DNA from: Nitrospirota bacterium
Lineage (GTDB): Bacteria; Nitrospirota; Nitrospiria; Nitrospirales; UBA8639
Assembly (NCBI GenBank): GCA_003235785.1
Contig: QJYE01000133.1
Location: forward strand, 1 to 6,915
Length of the DNA: 6,915 nucleotides
Direction: 5' to 3'
Shown here piece after piece: positions 1-6,621 of this stretch; position 1 is the stretch's first letter; the number at the start of each line of letters is the position of its first letter. The position numbers and the translations under genes were made by a program. The notes beneath the pieces were generated by a model. The model searched no databases. It was not told the DNA's origin and worked only from the letters and a program-made list of their open reading frames with translations.

Positions 1-2677
1 GTTCCGCACGGGCATATCGATTCTGCCAATTGGCTAGTTTCCCATTGGCCATCAACTGAACAAGTTGATGGCGATGTTGGGCTTCGGGCAACATGCGGAA
101 AGGTACTCTGGATGGGTCCGCTGGATTTGGATATCTGGGGGGGCCATTACTGTTAGGTTCGTTATAGTCCGGTGACCAGATCGCCCGAAGCGTTCGGTAC
201 CAATCATCATCTTCATCAATACGCCACCGGCCCTGCCGATCCTGCCTCCTCACGCCTAAACGCGTGTGCCAGAGCTCCAGTCGATTGTTCAAGGCCACGG
301 GTTTTGGCGAATGAGCCCACCCACCCATTTTGCTGGGAGACATGAACAAGCGGTAAGGAGCTTCAATGGCCGTGATGTTGGGAAGATCTTCCTTCTTGGG
401 CGGATCGGGTAGGATTTGGAAAACGTTCCCCGGTAGTTTTTGCACGGCACCGGGGACAATCGCCTGTGGAGCTGGTTGTGCCGGAACCTTTTGAATCGGT
501 TGAACCGCCTGGGAGTTCAACGGCTTCTTTCGTAATTGGAGTTGAACAGTTCTGGCTTCCGCTCTGACTAAGATCGCTTGGGCATGATAGAGGGCGACGG
601 ATTGTCCGGCTGTCGAGGTGTACCACAAGAATGGTCTCTTTTCTGTAGGCACTGGGTAAGATTGGGGTTGCGCCGGTTCTTCGGGAATGGAGCGTGGGAT
701 GACCTGTGGAATCACGCTCTGCTTAAATCGCATCCCCGGAAGGATCTGCAATTTGAGGCGCCCCAGCGATGGCGGAGGTGGGGGCGGAGGAGCGGCAGAA
801 GCAGCCACGTTCAACTCGAACAGGGACCAATCCAGAAGAGTCTCCAAGGAAAATGGAATTTGTGTCATGTTCTGGGGAACGTTAAAGACCAGGCGACTCC
901 ATCCGGCTAGTTGCGCTTTGATGGGATAGACCGGCTTTTCCGCCTGACTTGGATTAGCCGGTTCGAAGAAGGCTTGCTCGGCGATATGTTGAGGAGGGAA
1001 GTGAACCAGAATGGTTGATGCGGGAGAGCCTGATGCTGGCGGGTTCCGCACGATCCGGGCCGGTTGCCCCGCTGCGGATTGGAGAGTCCACCCCCTGAAT
1101 TCAAATTTTAACACCAGTAGATCTTCGGGCCTGACGACGGAAACCGTGAAGGGGCCATGGACTTCCAGTAAGGATCGGAAATCGGTAAAGATACGACCAG
1201 GAGCGATGATTTCCGGTCTGATCTGTGTAGGAGATTGGGGAACAACCTCTTGGAATTTCAGAGCTGGTTTCTGTTGGATAGCTTTTTCCTGGGGCACAGG
1301 GGCTTTGCGGAGAGGGCTTGAGGGAACCGCTGCGTCTTTTGATGAACGGGAAGGAAGTTTGAGTCGTGGATTGGTTTGGACCGGGATGATCGGAGCTTCA
1401 GCCTGGGTATCCCAAACCAATTTGGTTCCGTGCGGAAGTTCGATCGGGTCAACAATGGCTCCTCCGAGGGGAACGGCGACTCGATAGACTTCCGGTTCGC
1501 AACAGGCATGAACCTGCCCGTCCTGATTGAGGAGTTCAAAGGGTGGAGTGGTCGGTCGGCCACCAACTTCCAGGGAACAGCCTAAAACCCTGATGGAAGA
1601 CGGGTTGGAGACAAAACGTCCTCTGAGGGTTTCTTCACGCTCGTGCTCTTGTGTTGAAAATAGCCGGGCATATTGAATGTGTCCAAGAGGAAATGCAATG
1701 GGTTCTGTACTTGCGTCGGCTTTGACGGTCGGAGAATGAGGATGAAACCACAACGAGGCATCCGGTGAAGCTCCTTCGGCCAGCAGTCCACAGACCGATG
1801 TTCCTGCAGAATCCTCCCACGTCTCAAAGTGGAGGGTGTCAAATGCATCTTGTCGGTATACCACATGAGAGGCGAAGCTTGAGGCAAAGGCTGGAGAGAA
1901 TGTCCATTGCCGTCCCCCTCGCTCTAAGCCCAGCAATGTGCGTGTTCGTCCCGGTTGCGTGGCCAGACTTGGTGACTGTTCATCCAGCAAAGCCAAATGG
2001 AGGACGTCGGAAGCCAGGTCTCCTCCCTGGCCTCGGAACGAAGCCAATGAATGTCCTTTAAAATCAAAGCTCCAGTTTGGTTGGAACGAGGCTGACCCTT
2101 CGCCCTGGATTTGTAATTGTCCGTCCAACCCCATCCCGCACACGGAAGAGTTAAACCGGACGGCGGAGCCTGCAGATTCCTGCCCTAATAACCAGCGTTC
2201 AAACGGGGCATAGGCCTTGAACCCTCCCAGAGCAAAGGTCAGAACCATGTTCCACGAAAAGACTCCTTGGCGCAGTTCGCAAACAAAATCGGCCGGCAAA
2301 CAGGTTCCAGGAAAGCGGGCGTCAGCCAAATGTACCAGGAAGAATCCTTCTTGTTTTTGAACGAGTAATCGAGGGGTCCCAGTGAATGAGGCCAGATCAA
2401 TGACCCATCGGTCACGTCCTCCCAGCCGAAACACGACACGGGTCTCTGACACCTCCCAGGTGAGTGACTCGGTGGCCGCATGGGCCAAACTATTCATGAA
2501 GCGAAAGGAGGGAGATAACCCGATAGCGGTCAACGTCGCCATCCCCAAGAGCCCTCGGCGAGAAAGAGACCTCTCTCCTAAGAATTCAGGGGGACCTGAG
2601 GATCGAGATTCAGGGTGAACCAGCCGGGGAAGCCGGTTGGCACGCAGGGCATTTACATTGAGACGGTGGTGGGACAT
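1..2677 (-). CDS. Large Tat-exported protein of unknown function (3' end outside window)
   Basis: Reading the minus strand from ATG at 2677, I find no stop codon to position 1, so at least 892 residues are encoded and the C-terminus lies beyond the left edge. The start is supported by CGGAGG seven bases upstream. The N-terminus has a long n-region containing NRLPRL (residues 14-19), then a twin-arginine motif SRRGLLG (39-45), a hydrophobic stretch (43-56) and a plausible cleavage site after LAHA (64-67), so Tat export to the periplasm or beyond is likely. The mature part shows no transmembrane segment by eye. It has proline/glutamine-rich linkers, including seven prolines at 630-636. Near the end of the visible part are APYRLFMSP (773-781) and RLELWHTRLGV (799-809). 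The latter block seems familiar from large uncharacterised bacterial proteins, but I cannot name a family. No catalytic motif is evident. A weak promoter (TTGGTT, 17 bases, TCGAAT at 2729-2757) lies upstream. The shorter frames inside this interval are shadows. Confidence 0.9.
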   Translation of the reverse strand, partial: MSHHRLNVNALRANRLPRLVHPESRSSGPPEFLGERSLSRRGLLGMATLTAIGLSPSFRFMNSLAHAATESLTWEVSETRVVFRLGGRDRWVIDLASFTGTPRLLVQKQEGFFLVHLADARFPGTCLPADFVCELRQGVFSWNMVLTFALGGFKAYAPFERWLLGQESAGSAVRFNSSVCGMGLDGQLQIQGEGSASFQPNWSFDFKGHSLASFRGQGGDLASDVLHLALLDEQSPSLATQPGRTRTLLGLERGGRQWTFSPAFASSFASHVVYRQDAFDTLHFETWEDSAGTSVCGLLAEGASPDASLWFHPHSPTVKADASTEPIAFPLGHIQYARLFSTQEHEREETLRGRFVSNPSSIRVLGCSLEVGGRPTTPPFELLNQDGQVHACCEPEVYRVAVPLGGAIVDPIELPHGTKLVWDTQAEAPIIPVQTNPRLKLPSRSSKDAAVPSSPLRKAPVPQEKAIQQKPALKFQEVVPQSPTQIRPEIIAPGRIFTDFRSLLEVHGPFTVSVVRPEDLLVLKFEFRGWTLQSAAGQPARIVRNPPASGSPASTILVHFPPQHIAEQAFFEPANPSQAEKPVYPIKAQLAGWSRLVFNVPQNMTQIPFSLETLLDWSLFELNVAASAAPPPPPPPSLGRLKLQILPGMRFKQSVIPQVIPRSIPEEPAQPQSYPVPTEKRPFLWYTSTAGQSVALYHAQAILVRAEARTVQLQLRKKPLNSQAVQPIQKVPAQPAPQAIVPGAVQKLPGNVFQILPDPPKKEDLPNITAIEAPYRLFMSPSKMGGWAHSPKPVALNNRLELWHTRLGVRRQDRQGRWRIDEDDDWYRTLRAIWSPDYNEPNSNGPPRYPNPADPSRVPFRMLPEAQHRHQLVQLMANGKLANWQNRYARAE

Positions 2678-2684
2678 GGACGAA

Positions 2685-2690
2685 CCTCCG
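2685..2690 (-). promoter_or_regulatory. Ribosome binding site of the large Tat-exported protein
   Basis: On the minus strand the sequence reads CGGAGG, then seven bases, then ATG at 2677. This is a near-ideal Shine-Dalgarno match at a normal distance. It fixes the start of the large protein and shows that the long N-terminal region before its twin-arginine motif is genuinely translated. Confidence 0.8.
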
Positions 2691-2700
2691 TATTTAGGCT

Positions 2701-2723
2701 CCTGCCTGCAGTCGCAGGATAGG
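2701..2723. repeat. Short GC-rich hairpin between remnant and large gene
   Basis: CCTGC (2705-2709) pairs with GCAGG (2714-2718) across a four-base loop. The stem is extended by CCT (2701-2703) with AGG (2721-2723) past a small internal loop. There is no T-run after it on either strand, so it is not a standard terminator. It sits just upstream of the ribosome binding site of the large gene and could be a REP-like insertion or part of the scar left when the upstream paralogue was deleted. A local regulatory role is also possible. Confidence 0.35.
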
Positions 2724-2785
2724 CGGGCATTCGATCAGTCTGTCGTATAGAAACCAAAAATGGCTTAAAGCCCTGGGTGCCTTTT

Positions 2786-3067
2786 TTAGGCATTCCCATG
2801 TTCGTTCCCGTTTTGAGAAAACGCCACATGGTTTTTTGTGAAGGTGGTCTCGAAAACTTCTCCAGCCGAAGCCAGCACCGTCTCAATCATCTTCACGACA
2901 GACGACAACCCGACTCCGGACACAGCCGTCATGCCTAACAAATGACGCGGACTGACCTTCACTTTTTGGGGAACTAGGGGAAACGAGGGCTGGGATAGCT
3001 CGGGAGACAACAACCGGGGCAATCGATTGCGATGAAGGGCACCGATGTGATTCCGCAAGGATTTCAT
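2786..3067 (-). pseudogene. N-terminal remnant of a tandem paralogue of the large Tat-exported protein
   Basis: This 93-codon frame aligns to residues 1-89 of the large protein without a single gap. About 26 positions are identical by my count, including R5, A10-L11, NRLPRL (14-19), P22-E23, S39, R41, LLGM (43-46), GLS (53-55), V81, F83 and G87. It then breaks off at a TAA, 108 bases before the next start codon. The other two frames beyond that point do not continue the similarity. The twin-arginine pair is degraded: SRRGLLG in the intact gene is SPRHLLG here, so Tat recognition is probably lost. No strong ribosome binding site precedes the ATG; GGAAAGAG lies rather far upstream. The simplest reading is an old tandem duplication whose upstream copy lost about nine tenths of its length. 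A functional short protein cannot be excluded. The similarity is seen directly; the decay is inferred. Confidence 0.65.
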
Positions 3068-3207
3068 CGAAGCATTCTCTTTCCGATCACATGCACCGAA
3101 GAAGGATGAGCAATGTACTCCAGAAGACGAAAAATCGCAATAACAAAACCTCCACCTCCGTCATGACTATGAGGCAGGGCTTGTAGATGATACAGGTTGC
3201 CATTCAA
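3064..3207 (-). CDS. Possible 47-residue small ORF overlapping the remnant's start
   Basis: A minus-strand frame opens with TTG at 3207, preceded by AAAGGGA at a usable distance, and closes with TGA at 3064. Its stop shares ATGA with the start of the 93-codon remnant, an arrangement typical of translational coupling. The predicted peptide has a glycine run (residues 17-20) followed by a hydrophobic segment, FVIAIF (21-26), and ends in a basic tail. I do not recognise it. The TTG start, the short length and the lack of any known relative make this weak. It may instead be the tail of an older, degraded reading frame, or chance. Confidence 0.2.
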   Translation of the reverse strand: MNGNLYHLQALPHSHDGGGGFVIAIFRLLEYIAHPSSVHVIGKRMLR

Positions 3208-3504
3208 TCATGATCCCTTTGGTTTCTTTTGGCAAAAACCCAAATTCGGAGGTATGGTTTAAAAACCCCGGCGGCCCAGTGCCACTCACCCGAATCTGAC
3301 CTTGTGCCATTCACCCTGTCCTTCAGACTGTTGATTCGGTGAATTGGATTCGGGTGGTGGCTTGTACCAATCGACAAGGTACGAACAGGACGGGACTAGT
3401 GTCAGCAGACCGCATTGGCCCCATATCGTGCGTAGCCTGTGATCAATCACATTCCGAGCTAGATTTGGTTTCCACTTTACATCACAATTCACGGTTTCTT
3501 TTGC
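3208..3504. other. Intergenic region between protease and remnant
   Basis: About 300 bases with no gene I can support. A GTG-initiated 68-codon minus-strand frame (3286-3492) lacks a ribosome binding site and runs through the inverted repeat described separately, so I do not call it. No hairpin followed by a T-run is seen after the protease stop at 3505, so no intrinsic terminator for the protease is visible. A direct repeat, GTGCCAYTCACCC, occurs at 3279-3291 and 3304-3316. Confidence 0.6.
3288..3356. repeat. Long imperfect inverted repeat downstream of the protease
   Basis: CACCCGAATC (3288-3297) is the exact reverse complement of GATTCGGGTG (3347-3356). Nested inside, ATTCACC (3309-3315) pairs with GGTGAAT (3338-3344). 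Together they can form a two-tier hairpin about 69 bases long. There is no T-run after it in either direction, so it is not a classical terminator. It could protect the 3' end of the protease transcript or be a degraded repetitive element. The pairing is seen; the function is inferred. Confidence 0.45.
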
Positions 3505-6048
3505 TTACGGACAAAGTGCCTTCGCTTGGTCCCGATCTTTATTAACCTGATTCATGCAAGCATTAAATTGATTTCTGTCTGGATGAAGAATGCAGGGCAC
3601 CTTTTGTTCACAGGACGTGACTTGCCCCCCCGTCTCGCTAAGACATTTTTTGAAAGCATTTTGACACGCCTTATTATTAACAAACTGAGCGTCACACTGC
3701 TGTTCACCCTGAAGAAAGGCCTCCTCTGCTTCATCCAGGCAGGCATTCGTTTGAGGTTTATTCCCCAGATCTTTTTCATACACACATGGAAATGGGAGAG
3801 CCGGCAGTCCACATTGGTGCCAGGCCTGGCGGAGCATGGTATCCAGCTGACTGGTGGACATTTCCTGCTCCCGGTAAATGATCATCGGTGCCTCTCCCGC
3901 CGGTTCTTTGAGACACATGCCCAGTTGCCCTTGCGGAATGAGTTCCCACCACCCTTTTTTCGGAGTCATTCGTTGACCACGTGCGGCGACGGGGCCTTTA
4001 TTTCGTTGAAAGATGCCGGCCAGGGCACCGCTCTCCGTAGCTTTCACCATGCCCGACGCGTCACGACGTGTCTCCACATCACCATGGATCAGCATTCGAA
4101 ACAAACTTTGCTTGGCGCTGGTGGTTTGGGAATCGTTGTTCCCGATATCAATCTTCAGACTATGAACAATGTCTGTCGTTTTAATCGTGCATTGCTGCGC
4201 CGGTGGAGGTTCCTTCGGGGGTGATCCCTTCTTCAAGGGCGGGGGAGGAACAGCCTTACCAGGTTTAATGAGAGAACTCAGATCCGCATTTAACAACCCG
4301 AAGCCACAGGAGTTGGGACATTGGGTTTTATTTCTCTTAAAGGCCGTTTCCTGGAGACCCTTAAGAAGCTCTTCACGCGTAAGACTGAAATCCTCGGCCA
4401 ACCATAAGGCCAGCACTCCGGATACATGCGGAGCGGCATTCGACGTCCCCCTCCCAAAGGCATATCCAACTGGAACATCTTTGATGAGCGGAAGAATCTC
4501 TTTAAATTTCGGATCGTTGTCATCAATTTTCGGATCTCTATGGTCAGGATGATACAGAGCGAGCACCTGATCCAATTTCTTATCTTTGTTGACATCCAAT
4601 AGTAGGTTTCCTCCGGGTGCCATGATGGTCACTGCCGGGCCAAAATTGGAATAGGAGGCCAGATGGCCGCGTTCGTCACTCGCCGCCACGCTGATCACAT
4701 TTGTACAGTTACTCGGATGATGGAAGGCCGCGAGAGTTGTTTTATTCCCTGCACCTGCAATGACAATAACATCTTTGGCCTTCACCACTTCGTCAATGGC
4801 TTCCTGGATGAGCGTCGGACAAAGCCCGAGCCCCCCTAGGCTGATATTAATGATTCTGGCCGGATTTGGATTGACCCCGGCGTCAGGCGCTTCAAACCCC
4901 GCCGCCCATCGAATCGCATCGTAAAGATCAAAGTTCTCGTAACCACATCTGCCACTCACTCGTATAGGCAGAATTGACACTTCCCAATTCACACCAGCGA
5001 CTCCCTCCGTATTATTGGTTTTCCCCAGTCCGATAATCCCGGCCATGCTCGTGCCATGCCAGGTATCCTCATGAGGGGGAATCAAAAAATTGCAATCTGC
5101 TAAATCCTTTAACTTCAAGGCATCACCAGCATCGGTAGGGTCGGCATCTCGCCCACCCTTGTCATTAGCACTGGCCGGATCAGAAATAAAATCGAATCCC
5201 GGCAGGATTTTTTCCTGGTCAATATCGGGGTGAACCGTTCCTAGATTGTTATCATGACCAACAATCCCTGTATCAATGACCGCCACCACCACGTTTTTAT
5301 TCCCACGAATATTTTTCCCATGAATACTTTTTTGCCCCCATACCTTTGGTAAGCCAATGCCACCCAATGATTGCCCCGTCCCGCTTCCCTGATCAAAGTA
5401 GTGCCATTGATGCTTGAAAAATCCGTCTTGCGGAACGGTATCGGGTTGCCCGATAAAATTCGGCTCAGCAAATAGCACCGCGACATGCTTAGCGAGTTCC
5501 TGAGCCACCGTGAGGGGATTCCTGATCTGTTCCATTCCCGGTGGAACGACAAACCGGAACAAAATATGGTCACCGGACGTCCTCCGTACCTCTTGCAATC
5601 CAAATTTTTTCATCGTTGATGAGGGAAGAGACATCCCCGGGCGTAGTTTGACAATGACCTGATTCGGAATAAAACTTCCCAAGTCAGGAACTGGCCTTTT
5701 AGTCGCTTCGCCTGGAGGTACCTTATAGAGAGGAATTTTGATTTGTGGTCGAGGATTTTGAGGAATTGTAATCCTAGGACGAGACTTCTCCTGAAGATTG
5801 ATGCGCGGGCGAGGTTTCAGGTTAATGCGAGGCACGCCTCGCTCGGTGATCTCCCCTTCTTCTCCCTCCTCCAGGAGAGGGACCTTTTCCTCGACATTCC
5901 CTTCAGAGGCCAACTCCTCTGCCACCCCGCTCTCTGCATTCTCAGATCCCGTGGCCTGTAGCACTTCGTCCGCTTGAACCGGGAGAGTAACGGGAGCCCC
6001 CACTAGAACTATCACCAAAGCCATGATCCCTTTGCCTATGGCGTTCAT
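3505..6048 (-). CDS. Secreted subtilisin-family (S8) serine protease with cysteine-rich C-terminal domain
   Basis: An 847-residue secreted endopeptidase. The frame stays open to an ATG at 6138, but I choose ATG 6048: AAGGAG sits seven bases upstream and the protein then begins with a textbook Sec leader cleaved after PVQA (23-26). Next come an acidic stretch (about 36-69), a basic segment of PRI-type repeats (73-106) and an inhibitor-like pro-region (about 124-198, with NQVIVKLRPG and AEPN). The catalytic domain (about 235-590) carries Asp259 in AVIDTG, His331 in WHGTSMAG, oxyanion Asn435 in AGAGN and Ser536 in GTSNAAPHV. The blocks FDFISD and GRDADPTDAGD resemble extracellular subtilases of the S8_13 type. 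DVNKDKKLD (485-493) before the serine looks like a calcium loop. A proline-rich linker (596-618) leads to a C-terminal region with 12 cysteines that I do not recognise. The catalytic centre is intact, so the enzyme should be active in the periplasm or outside the cell. Substrate unknown. Confidence 0.93.
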   Translation of the reverse strand: MNAIGKGIMALVIVLVGAPVTLPVQADEVLQATGSENAESGVAEELASEGNVEEKVPLLEEGEEGEITERGVPRINLKPRPRINLQEKSRPRITIPQNPRPQIKIPLYKVPPGEATKRPVPDLGSFIPNQVIVKLRPGMSLPSSTMKKFGLQEVRRTSGDHILFRFVVPPGMEQIRNPLTVAQELAKHVAVLFAEPNFIGQPDTVPQDGFFKHQWHYFDQGSGTGQSLGGIGLPKVWGQKSIHGKNIRGNKNVVVAVIDTGIVGHDNNLGTVHPDIDQEKILPGFDFISDPASANDKGGRDADPTDAGDALKLKDLADCNFLIPPHEDTWHGTSMAGIIGLGKTNNTEGVAGVNWEVSILPIRVSGRCGYENFDLYDAIRWAAGFEAPDAGVNPNPARIINISLGGLGLCPTLIQEAIDEVVKAKDVIVIAGAGNKTTLAAFHHPSNCTNVISVAASDERGHLASYSNFGPAVTIMAPGGNLLLDVNKDKKLDQVLALYHPDHRDPKIDDNDPKFKEILPLIKDVPVGYAFGRGTSNAAPHVSGVLALWLAEDFSLTREELLKGLQETAFKRNKTQCPNSCGFGLLNADLSSLIKPGKAVPPPPLKKGSPPKEPPPAQQCTIKTTDIVHSLKIDIGNNDSQTTSAKQSLFRMLIHGDVETRRDASGMVKATESGALAGIFQRNKGPVAARGQRMTPKKGWWELIPQGQLGMCLKEPAGEAPMIIYREQEMSTSQLDTMLRQAWHQCGLPALPFPCVYEKDLGNKPQTNACLDEAEEAFLQGEQQCDAQFVNNKACQNAFKKCLSETGGQVTSCEQKVPCILHPDRNQFNACMNQVNKDRDQAKALCP

Positions 6049-6055
6049 ACCCATT

Positions 6056-6061
6056 CTCCTT
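6056..6061 (-). promoter_or_regulatory. Ribosome binding site deciding the protease start
   Basis: On the minus strand AAGGAG is followed by seven bases and then ATG (6046-6048). The upstream alternative ATG at 6138 has only AGGA at a longer spacing and would add 30 residues ahead of a normal signal peptide. The internal site is therefore the better start. Confidence 0.75.
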
Positions 6062-6181
6062 ATGATGAAGATCATGAATTTCAAAAGGATTTGAGAGCCT
6101 TCTCGTTGTGTGTCGAAAGGTTTTCTCAGATGGTTCAAATCCTATAAAAAAATTTCAAGGCATTTGGAGAACGACGCTGGA

Positions 6182-6239
6182 AAAGGCCTAACCCGAGTTT
6201 TCAGGCAGTTCCTTTTCTGTCCTTTGGGTTCTGGCCTTT
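6182..6239. other. Stem-loop in the protease upstream region
   Basis: Twelve base pairs are formed by 6182-6194 with 6226-6239, with small bulges (one base on the left, two on the right). A smaller AGG-CAG / CTG-t-CCT stem is possible inside the loop. It lies about 130 bases upstream of the chosen protease start, so it would be part of the leader if transcription starts in the AT-rich stretch further right (about 6250-6290). I see no convincing promoter there and no match to a riboswitch I know. Confidence 0.4.
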
Positions 6240-6310
6240 GGGGGAGGAAATAATTACCTAGCATTTTTGTTCAATAAACTCAATTTCATTCCTCCTGCCA
6301 AACAAGTTCA

Positions 6311-6339
6311 AGACCCCCTATGATTATAGGGGTCTTTTT
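6311..6339 (+). terminator. Rho-independent terminator, plus strand
   Basis: AGACCCCCTAT (6311-6321) pairs with ATAGGGGTCT (6326-6335) across the loop GATT, with one bulged C. The stem runs directly into TTTTT (6335-6339). On the minus strand the stem is followed by TTGAACTTG, with no T-run, so the signal works for plus-strand transcription only. The protease is transcribed the other way, so the terminator must serve an unseen plus-strand transcript such as a small RNA. Confidence 0.75.
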
Positions 6340-6440
6340 ATCGATTGCGCTTTTAGGAAGGGAAGGGCCTAACGAAGGCAGTAGGGTTATCCCATTATCA
6401 TAAATATGCCAGTTGCTGTGTGAAACACCGCCCATGCTTC

Positions 6441-6551
6441 GACCCTTCAACCAGCTCAGGGTCAGCACGAACGGTTTTTGTAGTCCTCACCCAATTGGTG
6501 AAATGTCCATTCGCCCTGAGCAGCCTGCGGAGCAGGCATGTCGAAGGGTTG
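6441..6551. repeat. Inverted pair of REP-like elements (GCTCAGGG/CCCTGAGC type)
   Basis: The left arm (6441-6474) contains ACCCTTCAAC, GCTCAGGG and CGAACGG in that order. The right arm (6507-6551), read on the opposite strand, contains ACCCTTCGAC, GCTCAGGG and CGAATGG in the same order. The right arm also carries an extra small hairpin, GCCTGC-gga-GCAGGC (6523-6537), which the left arm lacks. The shared words CCCTTCGAC, GCTCAGGG and CGAACGG are, as I recall, a widely dispersed intergenic repeat in many bacteria. I cannot check copy number here. Confidence 0.6.
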
Positions 6552-6555
6552 CATA

Positions 6556-6577
6556 CCTACCAACTGCCGTTGGTAGG
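6556..6577. repeat. Perfect 9-bp hairpin
   Basis: CCTACCAAC (6556-6564) and GTTGGTAGG (6569-6577) are perfect reverse complements around the loop TGCC. There is no real T-run on either side, so it is not a standard terminator. It directly follows the right arm of the REP-like pair and may belong to the same repeat cluster. Confidence 0.45.
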
Positions 6578-6621
6578 ATTATTGAAATGGGACCCGAAAA
6601 TGACCTCCAAACCAGTTGGAG

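Larger units (their letters stand above)
6155..6339 (+). ncRNA. Candidate plus-strand small RNA opposite the protease leader
   Basis: A good intrinsic terminator ends at 6339 on the plus strand, yet no plus-strand gene lies before it. About 170-185 bases upstream is TATAAA (6143-6148), with a weak TTTTCT (6121-6126) as a possible -35. Between them, AAAGGCC-t-AACCC (6182-6194) can pair with GGGTT-ct-GGCCTTT (6226-6239), giving a 12-base-pair stem. A structured RNA of this size, antisense to the protease 5' leader, would explain the layout. The boundaries are guesses and the promoter is poor. The stem would also form in the protease mRNA leader, so it may act there instead. Confidence 0.25.

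Noticed and set aside
2777..2793. TGCC-TTTTTTA-GGCA as a terminator after the remnant
   Set aside because: Only four base pairs, with the T/A-run inside the loop rather than after the stem, and the remnant's own stop codon lies in the loop.
2653..2886. A second frame running from the remnant into the large gene's start
   Set aside because: I checked whether it continued the paralogue similarity after the remnant's stop; it does not, and it overlaps the real start and ribosome binding site of the large gene.
3438..3451. TGTGATCAATCACA, resembling a CRP/FNR-type site
   Set aside because: The half-site spacing (four bases between TGTGA and TCACA) does not match the CRP pattern, the FNR half-sites are wrong, and it lies downstream of the protease with no promoter beside it.
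3286..3492. GTG-started 68-codon minus-strand frame just after the protease stop
   Set aside because: No ribosome binding site, no recognisable character, and its 3' third is simply the inverted repeat at 3288-3356.
3526..4224. A 232-codon open frame on the plus strand
   Set aside because: It lies entirely antisense to the well-supported protease, has no ribosome binding site or recognisable motif, and reads as low-quality protein.
6049..6138. Thirty extra N-terminal codons for the protease (start at 6138)
   Set aside because: They would precede a complete, normal signal peptide that has its own AAGGAG site; the upstream start has a poorer and more distant match.
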